This document shows, one piece after another, positions 51,219-59,485 of a stretch of DNA of 64,000 bases. Origin of the DNA: Fibrobacter sp. UWB13 (GTDB lineage Bacteria > Fibrobacterota > Fibrobacteria > Fibrobacterales > Fibrobacteraceae). How positions within the stretch are numbered: position 1 is the stretch's first letter; each line of letters opens with the position of its first letter. Position numbers and translations under genes: made by a program. The DNA is taken from the NCBI RefSeq assembly GCF_900177805.1, contig NZ_FXAX01000002.1, positions 310,001 to 374,000 of the forward strand, given 5' to 3'. The notes under the pieces are model-generated. The model was not told the origin of the DNA, made no database searches, and worked only from the letters and a program-made list of their open reading frames with translations.

Positions 51219-51246
51219 GTTAATGTCAAAATTCCAAAACACAATT

Positions 51247-51272
51247 AAAGCCGAGCTTAAGCCCGGCTTTAA
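51247..51272 (-). terminator. Terminator for the moxR/lipoprotein unit
   Basis: AAAGCCGAGC-ttaa-GCCCGGCTTT, a 10-bp stem with one mismatch and A/T tails on both sides. It lies 27 nt beyond the minus-strand stop at 51299. Confidence 0.65.
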
Positions 51273-51298
51273 TAACGAATTCAATACCGCATTGTTTT

Positions 51299-51595
51299 TT
51301 ATTCTACGTATAACATCGTCTTGTTAGTTTGCTTAACATCGCAATACTGATGATCGTAATAGTAGTAGGTAAAATTACCTAGCAAACCATCCACAAACAA
51401 TGGGAAAAAGAACATCGCATCGCCTGCAATAGCCCACCCTCTAACGCCTCTTCTATAACAGCTTGCTTTGGGATCATTTGATTCCAGCATCTTATTGTAC
51501 TCAGCCTTCGATACATCAGGCTTAGTCACCGGAATGATCATTGCGCAAGACGTCAAGAAAAGCGCCAAAACAAGAAGAGGGCACATGCTCTTCAT
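51299..51595 (-). CDS. Small lipoprotein, possibly YceK-like, 98 residues
   Basis: Signal peptide with lipobox LTSC. The segment GWAIAGDAMFFFPLFVDGLLG loosely resembles the aspartate/leucine/proline core of YceK-type (DUF1375) small lipoproteins; the match is weak and the family label is tentative. Two further cysteines (SCYRRG, YCDVKQ) could pair. It starts 2 nt after the moxR stop in the same direction, so it is cotranscribed with moxR and the terminator at 51247 ends the unit. Confidence 0.75.
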   Translation of the reverse strand: MKSMCPLLVLALFLTSCAMIIPVTKPDVSKAEYNKMLESNDPKASCYRRGVRGWAIAGDAMFFFPLFVDGLLGNFTYYYYDHQYCDVKQTNKTMLYVE

Positions 51596-51597
51596 TT

Positions 51598-52581
51598 TTA
51601 CGGCACCTCAACAGAGTCCAAAATCTTCTGCACGACGGTTTCGGCAGTGACTTCTTCCGCTTCAGCTTCGTAGCTCAGAATCACACGGTGGCGAAGCACT
51701 TCCATCGCAACAGCCTTCACATCTTCCGGCGTCACGTAGGCACGGCCCTGGATAAACGCATGAGCCTTCGAAGCCTGTGCAAGACCGATAGAAGCACGCG
51801 GAGAAGCGCCAACTTCCACAAAGCCCACCAAGTCACTACGCTTGAAGCTACCTGGATCACGCGTAGCCAAGACCAAGTTCACGATGTATTCGCGCACACG
51901 TTCGTCCACATAAACCTGCTTCACAAGCTCACGAGCCTTCAAGATATCTTCCTTCGTCGCGACCGCATTCGGCTGACGCAGCCCCGCACCCGAAACCGCA
52001 TCGAGAATCTTCATTTCGTCAGCCTTATTCGGATAGCTAACCTTCACCTTCAAGAGGAAACGGTCCACCTGAGCTTCCGGCAGCGGATACGTACCTTCCT
52101 GTTCAATCGGGTTTTGCGTGGCAAGTACCAAGAACGGTTCGTCCAGTTTGAACGTTTCGTCGCCAATCGTGATGTGGCGTTCCTGCATGGCTTCGAGCAA
52201 GGCACTCTGCACCTTCGACGGAGCACGGTTAATTTCATCAGCAAGTACAAGGTTCGTAAAAAGCGGGCCCTTGCGCGTTTCGAACTTCGCTTCGCGGGCG
52301 TTATAAATCGTTGTACCGAGCAAATCTGCCGGCAGCAAATCAGGAGTAAACTGGATGCGCTTGAAGTCGAGCGAAACAGCATCGGCAAAAGCCTTCACCG
52401 CAGTCGTCTTGGCCAAGCCCGGGAGGCCTTCCAAAAGCACGTGGCCATCTGCCAAAATACCCGTCAGAATGCTTTCGACCATAGCCTTCTGACCAATCAC
52501 CGTATCTTCAACTTCACGCAGCAAGTTCATGCAAAAAGAACTCTGCTGTTTCACCTTTTCCGAAAGTTCCTGAATATCCAT
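51598..52581 (-). CDS. MoxR-family AAA+ ATPase
   Basis: 327 residues. Walker A EGLPGLAKTTAVKAFA (about 55-70), Walker B NLVLADEINRAPSKVQSALL, sensor 1 LVLATQNPIEQEGTYPLPEA, arginine finger region QVDRFLLKV and the C-terminal lid GASPRASIGL. MoxR ATPases work with DUF58 and vWA proteins in chaperone-like maturation of enzymes or envelope complexes. AGAGG precedes the ATG. The usual neighbours are absent here: the DUF58 gene is at 30223 and a BatD-like gene at 57945. Confidence 0.95.
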   Translation of the reverse strand: MDIQELSEKVKQQSSFCMNLLREVEDTVIGQKAMVESILTGILADGHVLLEGLPGLAKTTAVKAFADAVSLDFKRIQFTPDLLPADLLGTTIYNAREAKFETRKGPLFTNLVLADEINRAPSKVQSALLEAMQERHITIGDETFKLDEPFLVLATQNPIEQEGTYPLPEAQVDRFLLKVKVSYPNKADEMKILDAVSGAGLRQPNAVATKEDILKARELVKQVYVDERVREYIVNLVLATRDPGSFKRSDLVGFVEVGASPRASIGLAQASKAHAFIQGRAYVTPEDVKAVAMEVLRHRVILSYEAEAEEVTAETVVQKILDSVEVP

Positions 52582-52645
52582 TTATTTTACCTCTAAGTTT
52601 TTCATGCTTTAAGATACTAAAATCTTTCAAAAAAAACAAATGAGA

Positions 52646-53548
52646 TTAGTCTTCTTCATTGCTCCGTCTGCTCTCATATTCTTCCAAAGATTCCAAATCA
52701 CGAACTTTTTGCCGTTCTTCTGCAGCCTTTCTTTCCCTTTGCATTTTTTCATGTTTTTCACTTGAAGTAACAATAGATTCCGACGTACTTATAATACTTA
52801 CCGTTACAGCAAACCTGTCCATTTTTGAAATTTTTTCGTACTCTACCGGATAGGAACTATACTCCCTGCGTTTATATGTCAAGTCTCTTCCGTAACGGAA
52901 TTCTATACCAACCCTTAGCGATTCATTCGGTATAAAGGAAATATATCCACCGCAGCCAATTTCATCATAAAAGACCGGAGCCGACCGACCCATTCCAATA
53001 ACCATAGCCCCATGTTGCGCCGTATTGGCTTCGCGCCCATTTCTAGACAAATGCTGAGTCAAGCCTATGCGGAAATTATCCCCAATCGGCAACTGTTCAA
53101 TAATGGACACACCTCCACCCCACTGAAAATACTTGTGCTCCACTTTTTCCAATTGCCACAGCCATAAATTACTCCAACCCATTACGCCGAAATAATCAGA
53201 GGCAAAGCCCGCCTGCACATAGGGCGTCAAAAAGTCAAATCCAAAGCCGTACTTGAAATACCCTTTATTTTTCTGAATGGAGAAGTTTGCTCCTACAGGC
53301 CATTCCTTGTTTTTATAATACCAATCATCTGACAATTCCACTTCCTTAACGCCATCGGCAACATAATTAACATGCGGTTCATCATCAACAAGATCTCCGA
53401 AAAACGCCGAGACCGATGCATCTGTCACAAAATTGCCATCACTCTTTTCCATAAATGTAGCAGCGGATGGCGGATGAATAATGGCAACGCTGCACCCCGC
53501 AAGCATCGCCGACACAAACAAAATAAATAAACAAGCCAACCGATTCAT
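52646..53548 (-). CDS. Outer-membrane-type lipoprotein, paralogue of the adjacent gene
   Basis: 300 residues from ATG 53548. Signal peptide MNRLACLFILFVSAMLAGCS with lipobox LAGC. The mature part has strand-rich repeats (YFKYGFGFDFLTPYVQAGF, SDYFGVMGWSN, IIEQLPIGDNFRIGL, LRVGIEFRYGRDL) that suggest a small beta-barrel or beta-sandwich, then a charged helical tail (KMQRERKAAEERQKVRDLE). It shares signal peptide, the SDYFGV-GW and IIEQLPI motifs and upstream bases with the gene at 53582-54241, indicating tandem duplication. No Shine-Dalgarno sequence is seen. Function unknown. Confidence 0.82.
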   Translation of the reverse strand: MNRLACLFILFVSAMLAGCSVAIIHPPSAATFMEKSDGNFVTDASVSAFFGDLVDDEPHVNYVADGVKEVELSDDWYYKNKEWPVGANFSIQKNKGYFKYGFGFDFLTPYVQAGFASDYFGVMGWSNLWLWQLEKVEHKYFQWGGGVSIIEQLPIGDNFRIGLTQHLSRNGREANTAQHGAMVIGMGRSAPVFYDEIGCGGYISFIPNESLRVGIEFRYGRDLTYKRREYSSYPVEYEKISKMDRFAVTVSIISTSESIVTSSEKHEKMQRERKAAEERQKVRDLESLEEYESRRSNEED

Positions 53549-53581
53549 CGCGTATAAAACCACTTAAATTTCAAAAATTCA

Positions 53582-54241
53582 TCAGTGCGATTGAGTATCA
53601 AACACCACGCTAAAATCAAGATAAAAACGCTGGTTATCAGAACCAAGTTCATTCCCGTAACGGAATTCTAAAGAATAACCATCATAACTGACATACGCCC
53701 CAGCACCTAATTCCCCATAAAATTTCATATAATAATCAAGATTTATCGAGCAGCATTCATCCAAAACTCCTGAATAAGAATTGTAAGCAAAAAACTGATT
53801 CACGCCCACTTTTAATTTCGAGGTAATAGGGAGCTGTTCAATTATCATAATTCCAAAGGGTCGCTTCCAATTCGTCGAGCTATCATCATTAAGTACAATA
53901 ATATCGCCCCATCCCTGAACACCAAAATAATCACTAACAAAACCCAAATTCAAACGAACAAGAGAATGCTCTCCTAAACTTAAACCAAATAAAAAATGGT
54001 CATTTCTAAAAAAGAGCACCCCGTCTAGTAAAAAATGCGGTTCCTTATATCGGTATGCTTCTTGAGCACTTTTTTCTTCACGATGCGAATTATCATCGCC
54101 CCAAAAGCCTCCACCGCCAACGCCAATACTAATAGAATTCGGTTTGGCACTCATAAAACGCGCTGCCGACGGAGCATGCGAACTGCACCCCGCAAGCATC
54201 ATCGTCACAAACAAAACAAATAAACAAGCCAACCGATTCAT
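53582..54241 (-). CDS. Outer-membrane-type lipoprotein, paralogue of the adjacent gene
   Basis: 219 residues from ATG 54241. The signal peptide (MNRLACLFVLFVTMMLAGCS) differs from that of the downstream paralogue in three positions. Shared motifs are HAPSAARFM, GFVSDYFGVQGWGD, IIEQLPI and a C-terminal LEFRYGNEL; it lacks the charged C-terminal tail of its neighbour. The bases just before the ATG (TTTATACG-G) are also shared, so the duplication includes the translation start region. Function unknown; an outer-membrane beta protein is likely. Confidence 0.8.
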   Translation of the reverse strand: MNRLACLFVLFVTMMLAGCSSHAPSAARFMSAKPNSISIGVGGGGFWGDDNSHREEKSAQEAYRYKEPHFLLDGVLFFRNDHFLFGLSLGEHSLVRLNLGFVSDYFGVQGWGDIIVLNDDSSTNWKRPFGIMIIEQLPITSKLKVGVNQFFAYNSYSGVLDECCSINLDYYMKFYGELGAGAYVSYDGYSLEFRYGNELGSDNQRFYLDFSVVFDTQSH

Positions 54242-54322
54242 CACGTATAAAATAGCTTTAATTCAAAAAGTTTCAACGTAATCTATCGGCTAATTTCAAC
54301 CGCCCATCAGGCGATTTGCCGT

Positions 54323-54643
54323 TTACTTTTTCTTTTTCGCAGCGGGCAGTTCTGGAATCATGGCGTCGAGCAAACGCACAAGCAAGCCTTTATCTGCAAT
54401 TTGTTCGGCAGTGACACGCAACATCGGCTTTGCGCCATCGTAGGGCAACTGCAATTTTGCATCCGGGAGCACAGCCTTCGCTGCAGCCACAGGCTTCACG
54501 AGCAAGCGATCATCGTAAATCCCGCCAAAAATTTTTCCATCAGCATAAAGGATATACTCGCCCATCATCTTGCGGGTGGTCACGCGCAGCTCCCCCTTGA
54601 ACTGAGCCAAGACATAATCACGGAACTTTTCAGAACTCGGCAT
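54323..54643 (-). CDS. TfoX/Sxy N-terminal-domain protein
   Basis: 106 residues. Matches the TfoX_N fold: FRDYVLAQFKG, VTTRKMMGEYILYADGKIFGGIYDDRLLVK and AKLQLPYDGAKPMLRV, ending in a Lys-rich tail. In gamma-proteobacteria TfoX/Sxy co-activates competence genes; stand-alone N-terminal-domain proteins are widespread and mostly uncharacterised. Its start overlaps the 3' end of the upstream lipoprotein gene by 14 nt. Confidence 0.9.
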   Translation of the reverse strand: MPSSEKFRDYVLAQFKGELRVTTRKMMGEYILYADGKIFGGIYDDRLLVKPVAAAKAVLPDAKLQLPYDGAKPMLRVTAEQIADKGLLVRLLDAMIPELPAAKKKK

Positions 54644-55655
54644 TTTTATTCTTCACCAAATTAACGATACAGTCTCTAAATTCACCAGCATTACCAATAT
54701 AGTAGCTATCCGCACCATAATACAAAAGCGAATCCTTGCTATTGTAGGTGGAAGCAAGATCCATCAGACCCGCGTTTTCTGCCTTACAAATTTCTGGAGT
54801 CATTTTGGAATCAGACATATAATCCAAAACGCAAACCCCATTGTCAGATTTCAAAGTCGCACCAACTTCTACATAACTACCACGGTTATACTGCAAACGC
54901 TTCGCCTTGGTAAACTCGACTTCAAAATTCTGCCCACGAATCACAAAAGAAATATGCGTTTTATCTTTACTGTTAATAACAACATTCCTTTTTTGTGCAT
55001 GGGCTTCAAAATTTTCACTTTTCCAGAATGCCGTCCACGGGAAAACTTCATATTGCGATGTAATAATCACATCAAAGATATCTTCCATAAAAGAAGACCC
55101 CGTATAATCATCATATTCATCTTCTGTCGGGGCATATATATCAATCGCATTTCCGTTCAAATCAGTCACTGACGCAAAAAGAGTATCCTGCGTAAAATCA
55201 AAGTATGTGATTGTATTTTTTAGCCAGCCGTTCAGTTCGCTTGCATCACGGCAATCAAGAGAATTGCTTTCTTGAACATACTTACAGTTTATCATTTTCC
55301 ATTTGTTCTTAATCTGTCCATTTTTACCACCAACAAATATTTGACCATACGTTCTAACATCTTCATCGCTATAGAAAATAACAAGCGTATCGCCTCTAAA
55401 ATCATACACCCTTTCAATATGTTGTGTATCCACCATCGTCACAAATTCATATTTATCATCGTCAACTTTACAAACATCATAACTATGAACTTCATAAGTC
55501 GAAAACTTCCGATTCGCTTCGTCCAAAATCAGCGGGTACTTAATCCCCACAAAATTTTCCCTTGAATTATTGGAGACCGGGTTAGACTCGTTACTTTCAC
55601 TGCAAGCAAGCATCATAGCACAACAAAGCAGACCAGCAAGACCTAAAAATTTCAT
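54630..55655 (-). CDS. Hypothetical lipoprotein, 341 residues
   Basis: Signal peptide with lipobox MLAC followed by a Ser/Asn-rich spacer (SESNESNPVSNNS). The mature protein is rich in Tyr, Asp and aromatic beta strands (TLVIFYSDEDVRTYG, YVEVGATLKSDNGVCV), with several Cys (CKVDDDK, NCKYV, LDCRD, ICKAEN, DCIVNL). No family recognised; the style is that of the many Fibrobacter cell-surface lipoproteins. AAGGAG lies 7-12 nt before the ATG. It is transcribed away from the palindrome array at 55724-55925 and overlaps tfoX at its 3' end. Confidence 0.82.
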   Translation of the reverse strand: MKFLGLAGLLCCAMMLACSESNESNPVSNNSRENFVGIKYPLILDEANRKFSTYEVHSYDVCKVDDDKYEFVTMVDTQHIERVYDFRGDTLVIFYSDEDVRTYGQIFVGGKNGQIKNKWKMINCKYVQESNSLDCRDASELNGWLKNTITYFDFTQDTLFASVTDLNGNAIDIYAPTEDEYDDYTGSSFMEDIFDVIITSQYEVFPWTAFWKSENFEAHAQKRNVVINSKDKTHISFVIRGQNFEVEFTKAKRLQYNRGSYVEVGATLKSDNGVCVLDYMSDSKMTPEICKAENAGLMDLASTYNSKDSLLYYGADSYYIGNAGEFRDCIVNLVKNKNAEF

Positions 55656-55992
55656 AAAAAACTCCTTCCAAATCGTTTACTGCTAATAATACATTATTTC
55701 AGCATCCATTTTTAGCAGTCGTGCATATAAAAATTCATTTTCCATCTTTTTATATGTATTTTTCTACTTTATCCAAAACATTTTTATAATTCCAGCTAGT
55801 TTTCATACATATAAAACTTTCCATTTAGCCAATTTTATATGCATCGCACACAATTTTTTTCCGAAAAAGGTTAGCAGAGAAGCAAATTATACATATAAAA
55901 AATGTCCTTTGAGCTTTTTTATATGCACACACCCTCAAATTTCGGCACTTAAACAATCCTATTTGCATAATTTGTTGTATATTATATGCCGC
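55656..55992. promoter_or_regulatory. Divergent AT-rich region with three evenly spaced palindromes
   Basis: Three inverted repeats, each CATATAAAA - 15 or 16 nt - TTTTATATG, lie at 55724-55756, 55808-55841 and 55892-55925. Left arms start exactly 84 bp apart (55724, 55808, 55892), about eight helical turns. The loops and the ~50-bp intervals are not conserved. The array sits between divergent genes (minus 55655, plus 55993), so it is a candidate multi-site operator or a nucleoid-protein site. Confidence 0.6.
55978..55983 (+). promoter_or_regulatory. -10 hexamer TATATT, 9 nt before the ATG at 55993
   Basis: TTGTATATT followed by nine bases and ATG, with no Shine-Dalgarno sequence. Leader predicted to be 0-3 nt. 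Confidence 0.45.
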
Positions 55993-56853
55993 ATGACAAC
56001 AAAATTCACTGAAGAATATCTCAAGGACTATAAAGAACAAATTCGCAAGTTGCCGCTTGACGAACTCTATGAAGTTTTAGATATCATCAGCAAAGACGAT
56101 TCTCCAGAACGACAGAACATTGTCAAAGCGCGCATCGAAGAACTAGAAAATAAAGAAGAAATAGAATCATATTTCGCACCCAGCGCGACATTTTCCGAGC
56201 AATTCCAAGACGAAACCGAACGTTCCATCGAGCAAACTTTTGAACCATATCCTAGCTTAAACGACGACCAAATCTCAATTCCAGGCTCTGATCAAGCAGA
56301 CACCGAAAGCGACGACTCATCAAATCACAAAATAACGCAAGAAGAAATAGACAAATACAACAACACGCAACCGGTACCTGATACTAACGGACTCATCTCA
56401 TTCCTCTTCTTAATGGCAATCGGTTTAGGTATGGTCCTTTTGCCTCTAATCATCATCTCGATAAATGAAAACCAACACCCAAGTTATCACAATTTTAAAA
56501 TAACAACTTTTTTGCCGTTTCTCAAATATGTTCCTATAACCACTATCTTTATTGTCAACTGCATAACAGCAAAGGAAAGAATCCGAGACTACTGGCTAAA
56601 CCATCTTAAATTAGCACTCAGCATCGCATCATTTCTCGCCGTAAATGCAGTCATCACATTCATCACAGGAACATACAGCGGAATCTACCGCAGTTGCTCA
56701 GGAAGGCCCGCCTATATGATAGCCGCAGGGGTTCTCTTTTTCTCGATAACATTTATCGTGAACGCATTCTTGCCCATCAGCCAAAGATACCGTCCAAAAA
56801 ACGGGCTTACGCTAGCAGCGCTCGCCCTCGTCCTTGAAACAGCCCTCCGATAG
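55993..56853 (+). CDS. Four-span membrane protein with acidic cytoplasmic N-terminus, 286 residues
   Basis: From ATG 55993 (MTTKFTEEYLKDYKEQI). The longer frame from 55909 begins inside the palindrome array and is rejected. Residues 1-130 are hydrophilic and acidic, with a helical start (LPLDELYEVLDIISKDD) and a probably disordered Ser/Asp/Glu stretch. Hydrophobic segments lie at about 135-157, 175-195, 210-230 and 250-275, the last two separated by GTYSGIYRSCSGRP. No family recognised. It is convergent with the BatD-like gene, whose stop is 6 nt away. Confidence 0.75.
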   Translation: MTTKFTEEYLKDYKEQIRKLPLDELYEVLDIISKDDSPERQNIVKARIEELENKEEIESYFAPSATFSEQFQDETERSIEQTFEPYPSLNDDQISIPGSDQADTESDDSSNHKITQEEIDKYNNTQPVPDTNGLISFLFLMAIGLGMVLLPLIIISINENQHPSYHNFKITTFLPFLKYVPITTIFIVNCITAKERIRDYWLNHLKLALSIASFLAVNAVITFITGTYSGIYRSCSGRPAYMIAAGVLFFSITFIVNAFLPISQRYRPKNGLTLAALALVLETALR

Positions 56854-56859
56854 ACGTTT

Positions 56860-57945
56860 TTACTCGTCTTCTTTAATACCCATGAGTTGCATGGCGAGTT
56901 TCCAAGTTTCCTTGTTTTCGAAACTATCGCGTTTGCCACCGCCGTAGCGGGCATGCACAAATTCTTCAAGCAAGGGCTTCCAGCCGTCCAGTTTGCCATC
57001 AGCCACGAGAGCATCCAAGTTCACAGCAGAAGCGGAGGCGGCGGCAATTCCTTCGGCAGCTCCGAACTTTTTAAACGCATATTCCTTGCAAATGCCTTCG
57101 AGTTCCAAGAGCCATTCGCGGCTATCGGCAACCATCACGCGCTGCTTCAAGACCACCATCTTCTCGCGCATAGCATTTTCAAACGCATTCTTCGCTGCAG
57201 CCGCAGCTCGCGCATTAGCACGCTTACGCATGCGCCACAGCGCCGCAAGCAGCACACAAACGCCAACCGCTCCGCCTGCAATAAACGGCATCGCATTGAA
57301 CGGAGCATCGACACGTATAGGCTCACTATCACTACGCAAATCGAGCGACTGACCCATCGGCGTCGGGATTTCAAAACGCATCGCGGGGATGTTCAGGTTA
57401 CCCGTATCCTGCATAACGAGCTTGTAGTTGAACGTGATCTGCGCCATTTCCTTGCCGTCTTTTACCGAGCGGCTAGATTCCTGCGACACGCCCAACTGCA
57501 AAATGCCCTTTGCATTTGCTGAACTCGTCGGCACCACGAGAATCGCGCTCCCGTTCACACTCCACGAGACCGTCACCGGGAAGTTGATCGTATCGCCCAC
57601 AGTTGCCGAAAGCGGCACATTTCCGGCAGCATTTCCGGAGGCGCTCCCAGCATTCCCTGCGTTTCCTGCAGTAATCGTAATCCCGAGCTGTTCAGCCGTC
57701 GGGAGCGCAGGCATACCCGCATCATTTCCAACGGAATCTCCGTCAACAGAACTTGCATCCAAATCGCCCGGCGCATTCAAGCTATCGGCAGGCACCACAA
57801 GTGCCGTGTCCGCAGCACTCACCTTGGCCAACGCTGCACTTTCAGCTGGAGCATCATTCTTTACGGCAGCGCTTTCTGCCGCCTTCGTCTTCGACTTTTT
57901 AGACTTAACCTTTGCAGTCTTAGAATTCACAGTTTTTTCTTTCAT
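56860..57945 (-). CDS. BatD-like protein with one clear membrane span
   Basis: 361 residues from ATG 57945. The N-terminus is Lys/Ala-rich and low-complexity. A strand-rich domain follows (about 105-225: VGDTINFPVTVSWSVNG, ILQLGVSQESS, ITFNYKLVMQDTGNLNIP), then a membrane span (FIAGGAVGVCVLLAALW) and an Arg/Ala-rich cytoplasmic part ending in ICKEYAFKKFG and FVHARYGGG. The layout resembles BatD/DUF4381-type partners of MoxR, but similarity is weak. An in-frame ATG at 58050 would add a hydrophobic segment, but those codons overlap the GH8 stop and terminator hairpin. ATG 57945 has a -10 8 nt upstream. The difficulty is that the short form lacks an obvious export signal. Confidence 0.7.
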   Translation of the reverse strand: MKEKTVNSKTAKVKSKKSKTKAAESAAVKNDAPAESAALAKVSAADTALVVPADSLNAPGDLDASSVDGDSVGNDAGMPALPTAEQLGITITAGNAGNAGSASGNAAGNVPLSATVGDTINFPVTVSWSVNGSAILVVPTSSANAKGILQLGVSQESSRSVKDGKEMAQITFNYKLVMQDTGNLNIPAMRFEIPTPMGQSLDLRSDSEPIRVDAPFNAMPFIAGGAVGVCVLLAALWRMRKRANARAAAAAKNAFENAMREKMVVLKQRVMVADSREWLLELEGICKEYAFKKFGAAEGIAAASASAVNLDALVADGKLDGWKPLLEEFVHARYGGGKRDSFENKETWKLAMQLMGIKEDE

Positions 57946-57953
57946 ACGCCAAG

Positions 57954-57959
57954 AATATA
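57954..57959 (-). promoter_or_regulatory. -10 hexamer TATATT, 8 nt before the ATG at 57945
   Basis: TTTTGTATATTC on the minus strand, immediately downstream of the GH8 terminator T-tract. No Shine-Dalgarno sequence before the ATG. Confidence 0.45.
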
Positions 57960-57973
57960 CAAAAAAGACTCCC

Positions 57974-58008
57974 GTAAAAAAGAGAGTGCCCGCCATAGCG
58001 GCGGGCAC
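57974..58008 (-). terminator. Rho-independent terminator of the GH8 gene
   Basis: Perfect 9-bp stem GTGCCCGCC/GGCGGGCAC (57986-57994, 58000-58008) with a 5-nt loop. On the minus strand it is followed by CTCTCTTTTTTAC. It lies 26 nt after the GH8 stop. Confidence 0.88.
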
Positions 58009-58033
58009 GACAACTGAAATTATTTCGGCTAAA

Positions 58034-59485
58034 TTAGAACGGACGCACAAACAAGCCGTTCAGCAAGCCCGAATACATCGTGAGCAAGATATCCGAGAAG
58101 TAGCTGCTGTTCGTGTTCGACGGGTCCTTAGCATTCAAGCCCTTCGTGCACTTTTCAAGCCAAGTCGGATTGCCAGAGAGACCCGTTGCGCACCATGCAG
58201 CGTACCACTGGCTCGAAACGACGTTGTTTCTGGTGTTATCCGGACCTACAGACAAATTCCAGGAGTAATTGACTGCCAAAGCCTTATCATCCGGGTTGTT
58301 CGTAGATTTTACCGAGATAAAGGCGTTCAGCTGATTCAAGATAGCTGCTGCACGCGTTTCCTGGAACCAGTAGTAATCCCATGCAAGGCGCCACGGAATA
58401 CGCACAGATTCCTTGTTGAACGTGTACCAAGTCCAGCTACCTTCACCAGAACCTGCGGCTCCGTTAGGCGGATTGGCGGCATTACCCGTTGCATCGCTCC
58501 AGTCCGGGAACACGCCCGTACCCATCGACTGCACCAACTGCATGTAGGTGTACATTGCATCAAGCACGCCCTGCCAGTTGTGATTCTTGTCCACCATAGC
58601 AAAGAGCCTGATTGCCACCGGAGAGAAGTAGCTCAAGTTGTAAACCGGGTTGGAGCCCTTCCACAAGTCCGTATCGCCAGAGTAGATAAGCAACGTCGTC
58701 TTGTTGACTTCCAAGTCCCAAATGGCATTCACAAACGTCAAGGCATCCTGCAAGAATGCGGCATTACCCGTCTTGTAGTACATGAGGATCAAAGCCGTTG
58801 CGATATCTTCGTCAGCGTCAGTAGCGCTGGAATTATCCACTTCCGTCCAGTGGAACGACTGGGTGATCCACGGCATGAGCTTTGTATTGCTATAAGCTCT
58901 AAAGCCTCTAGTGTAGTTCCACAAGCGGATAAACGTGTCATCATCGCCATTGAAATAGGCAAGGAGCATACCATAGCCAACACCTTCAGACACGGTGCAA
59001 GCACGGGTCTTCATGGCAGGGACTGGCGTCGTATTATCAGAGCAGTAGCTCTTGTAATAGCCCGTCTGGCTAGACCAAACTACACGACCAGCAGGCAAAA
59101 GATCGGCAGTCGGGAACACAACGTTGAATTCCGCAGCAAGATTCGGATAAGTCGTGATTTCCTGTTCGTAAGTGGTAAAGTGGAAACTCTTCCACAGAGC
59201 ATAATCACCCGTACCGTAGGTCACGTTTGCCGAAGGTGCAAGAGCAGGATATGCGGTAGGACTCGGGGCAGGAGTGGAGCTTGTCGGAACAACAGCAGAA
59301 CTGCTGACAGGCACTGGAGTCGAAGACGTCGGACCCGGAATATACGCAGAAGAACTTGTCGGGAGAACAGTCGAGCTGTAAACCGGGTTATTAACAGGAG
59401 CGCTCGGCGAAGTATCGCCACCGCAAGCGCCAAGGAAAAAAGCCGAGCCTACCAAAGCAGGCAACAGGATTTTTTTGGAAATCAT
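58034..59485 (-). CDS. GH8 family cellulase (endoglucanase-type), lipoprotein
   Basis: 483 residues from ATG 59485 with GAGAGG 5 nt upstream; the ATG at 59503 is upstream of that site. Lipobox LGAC, then a Ser/Thr/Pro-rich linker (about 30-85). The GH8 (alpha/alpha)6 catalytic domain follows: TVSEGVGYGMLLAYF with the acid Glu near residue 167, ATDADEDIATALI with the Asp near 220, and RIPWRLAWDYYW. GH8 enzymes cleave internal beta-1,4-glucan bonds by inversion; the exact substrate (cellulose, mixed-linkage glucan or xylan) is not determined here. The lipid anchor suggests cell-surface attachment. Own terminator at 57974. Confidence 0.94.
   Translation of the reverse strand: MISKKILLPALVGSAFFLGACGGDTSPSAPVNNPVYSSTVLPTSSSAYIPGPTSSTPVPVSSSAVVPTSSTPAPSPTAYPALAPSANVTYGTGDYALWKSFHFTTYEQEITTYPNLAAEFNVVFPTADLLPAGRVVWSSQTGYYKSYCSDNTTPVPAMKTRACTVSEGVGYGMLLAYFNGDDDTFIRLWNYTRGFRAYSNTKLMPWITQSFHWTEVDNSSATDADEDIATALILMYYKTGNAAFLQDALTFVNAIWDLEVNKTTLLIYSGDTDLWKGSNPVYNLSYFSPVAIRLFAMVDKNHNWQGVLDAMYTYMQLVQSMGTGVFPDWSDATGNAANPPNGAAGSGEGSWTWYTFNKESVRIPWRLAWDYYWFQETRAAAILNQLNAFISVKSTNNPDDKALAVNYSWNLSVGPDNTRNNVVSSQWYAAWCATGLSGNPTWLEKCTKGLNAKDPSNTNSSYFSDILLTMYSGLLNGLFVRPF

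Noticed and set aside
55724-55925. Possible minimal CRISPR array from three evenly spaced palindromes
   Set aside because: Only the 9-bp arms are conserved, the intervals are ~50 bp, the loops differ and no cas gene is nearby.
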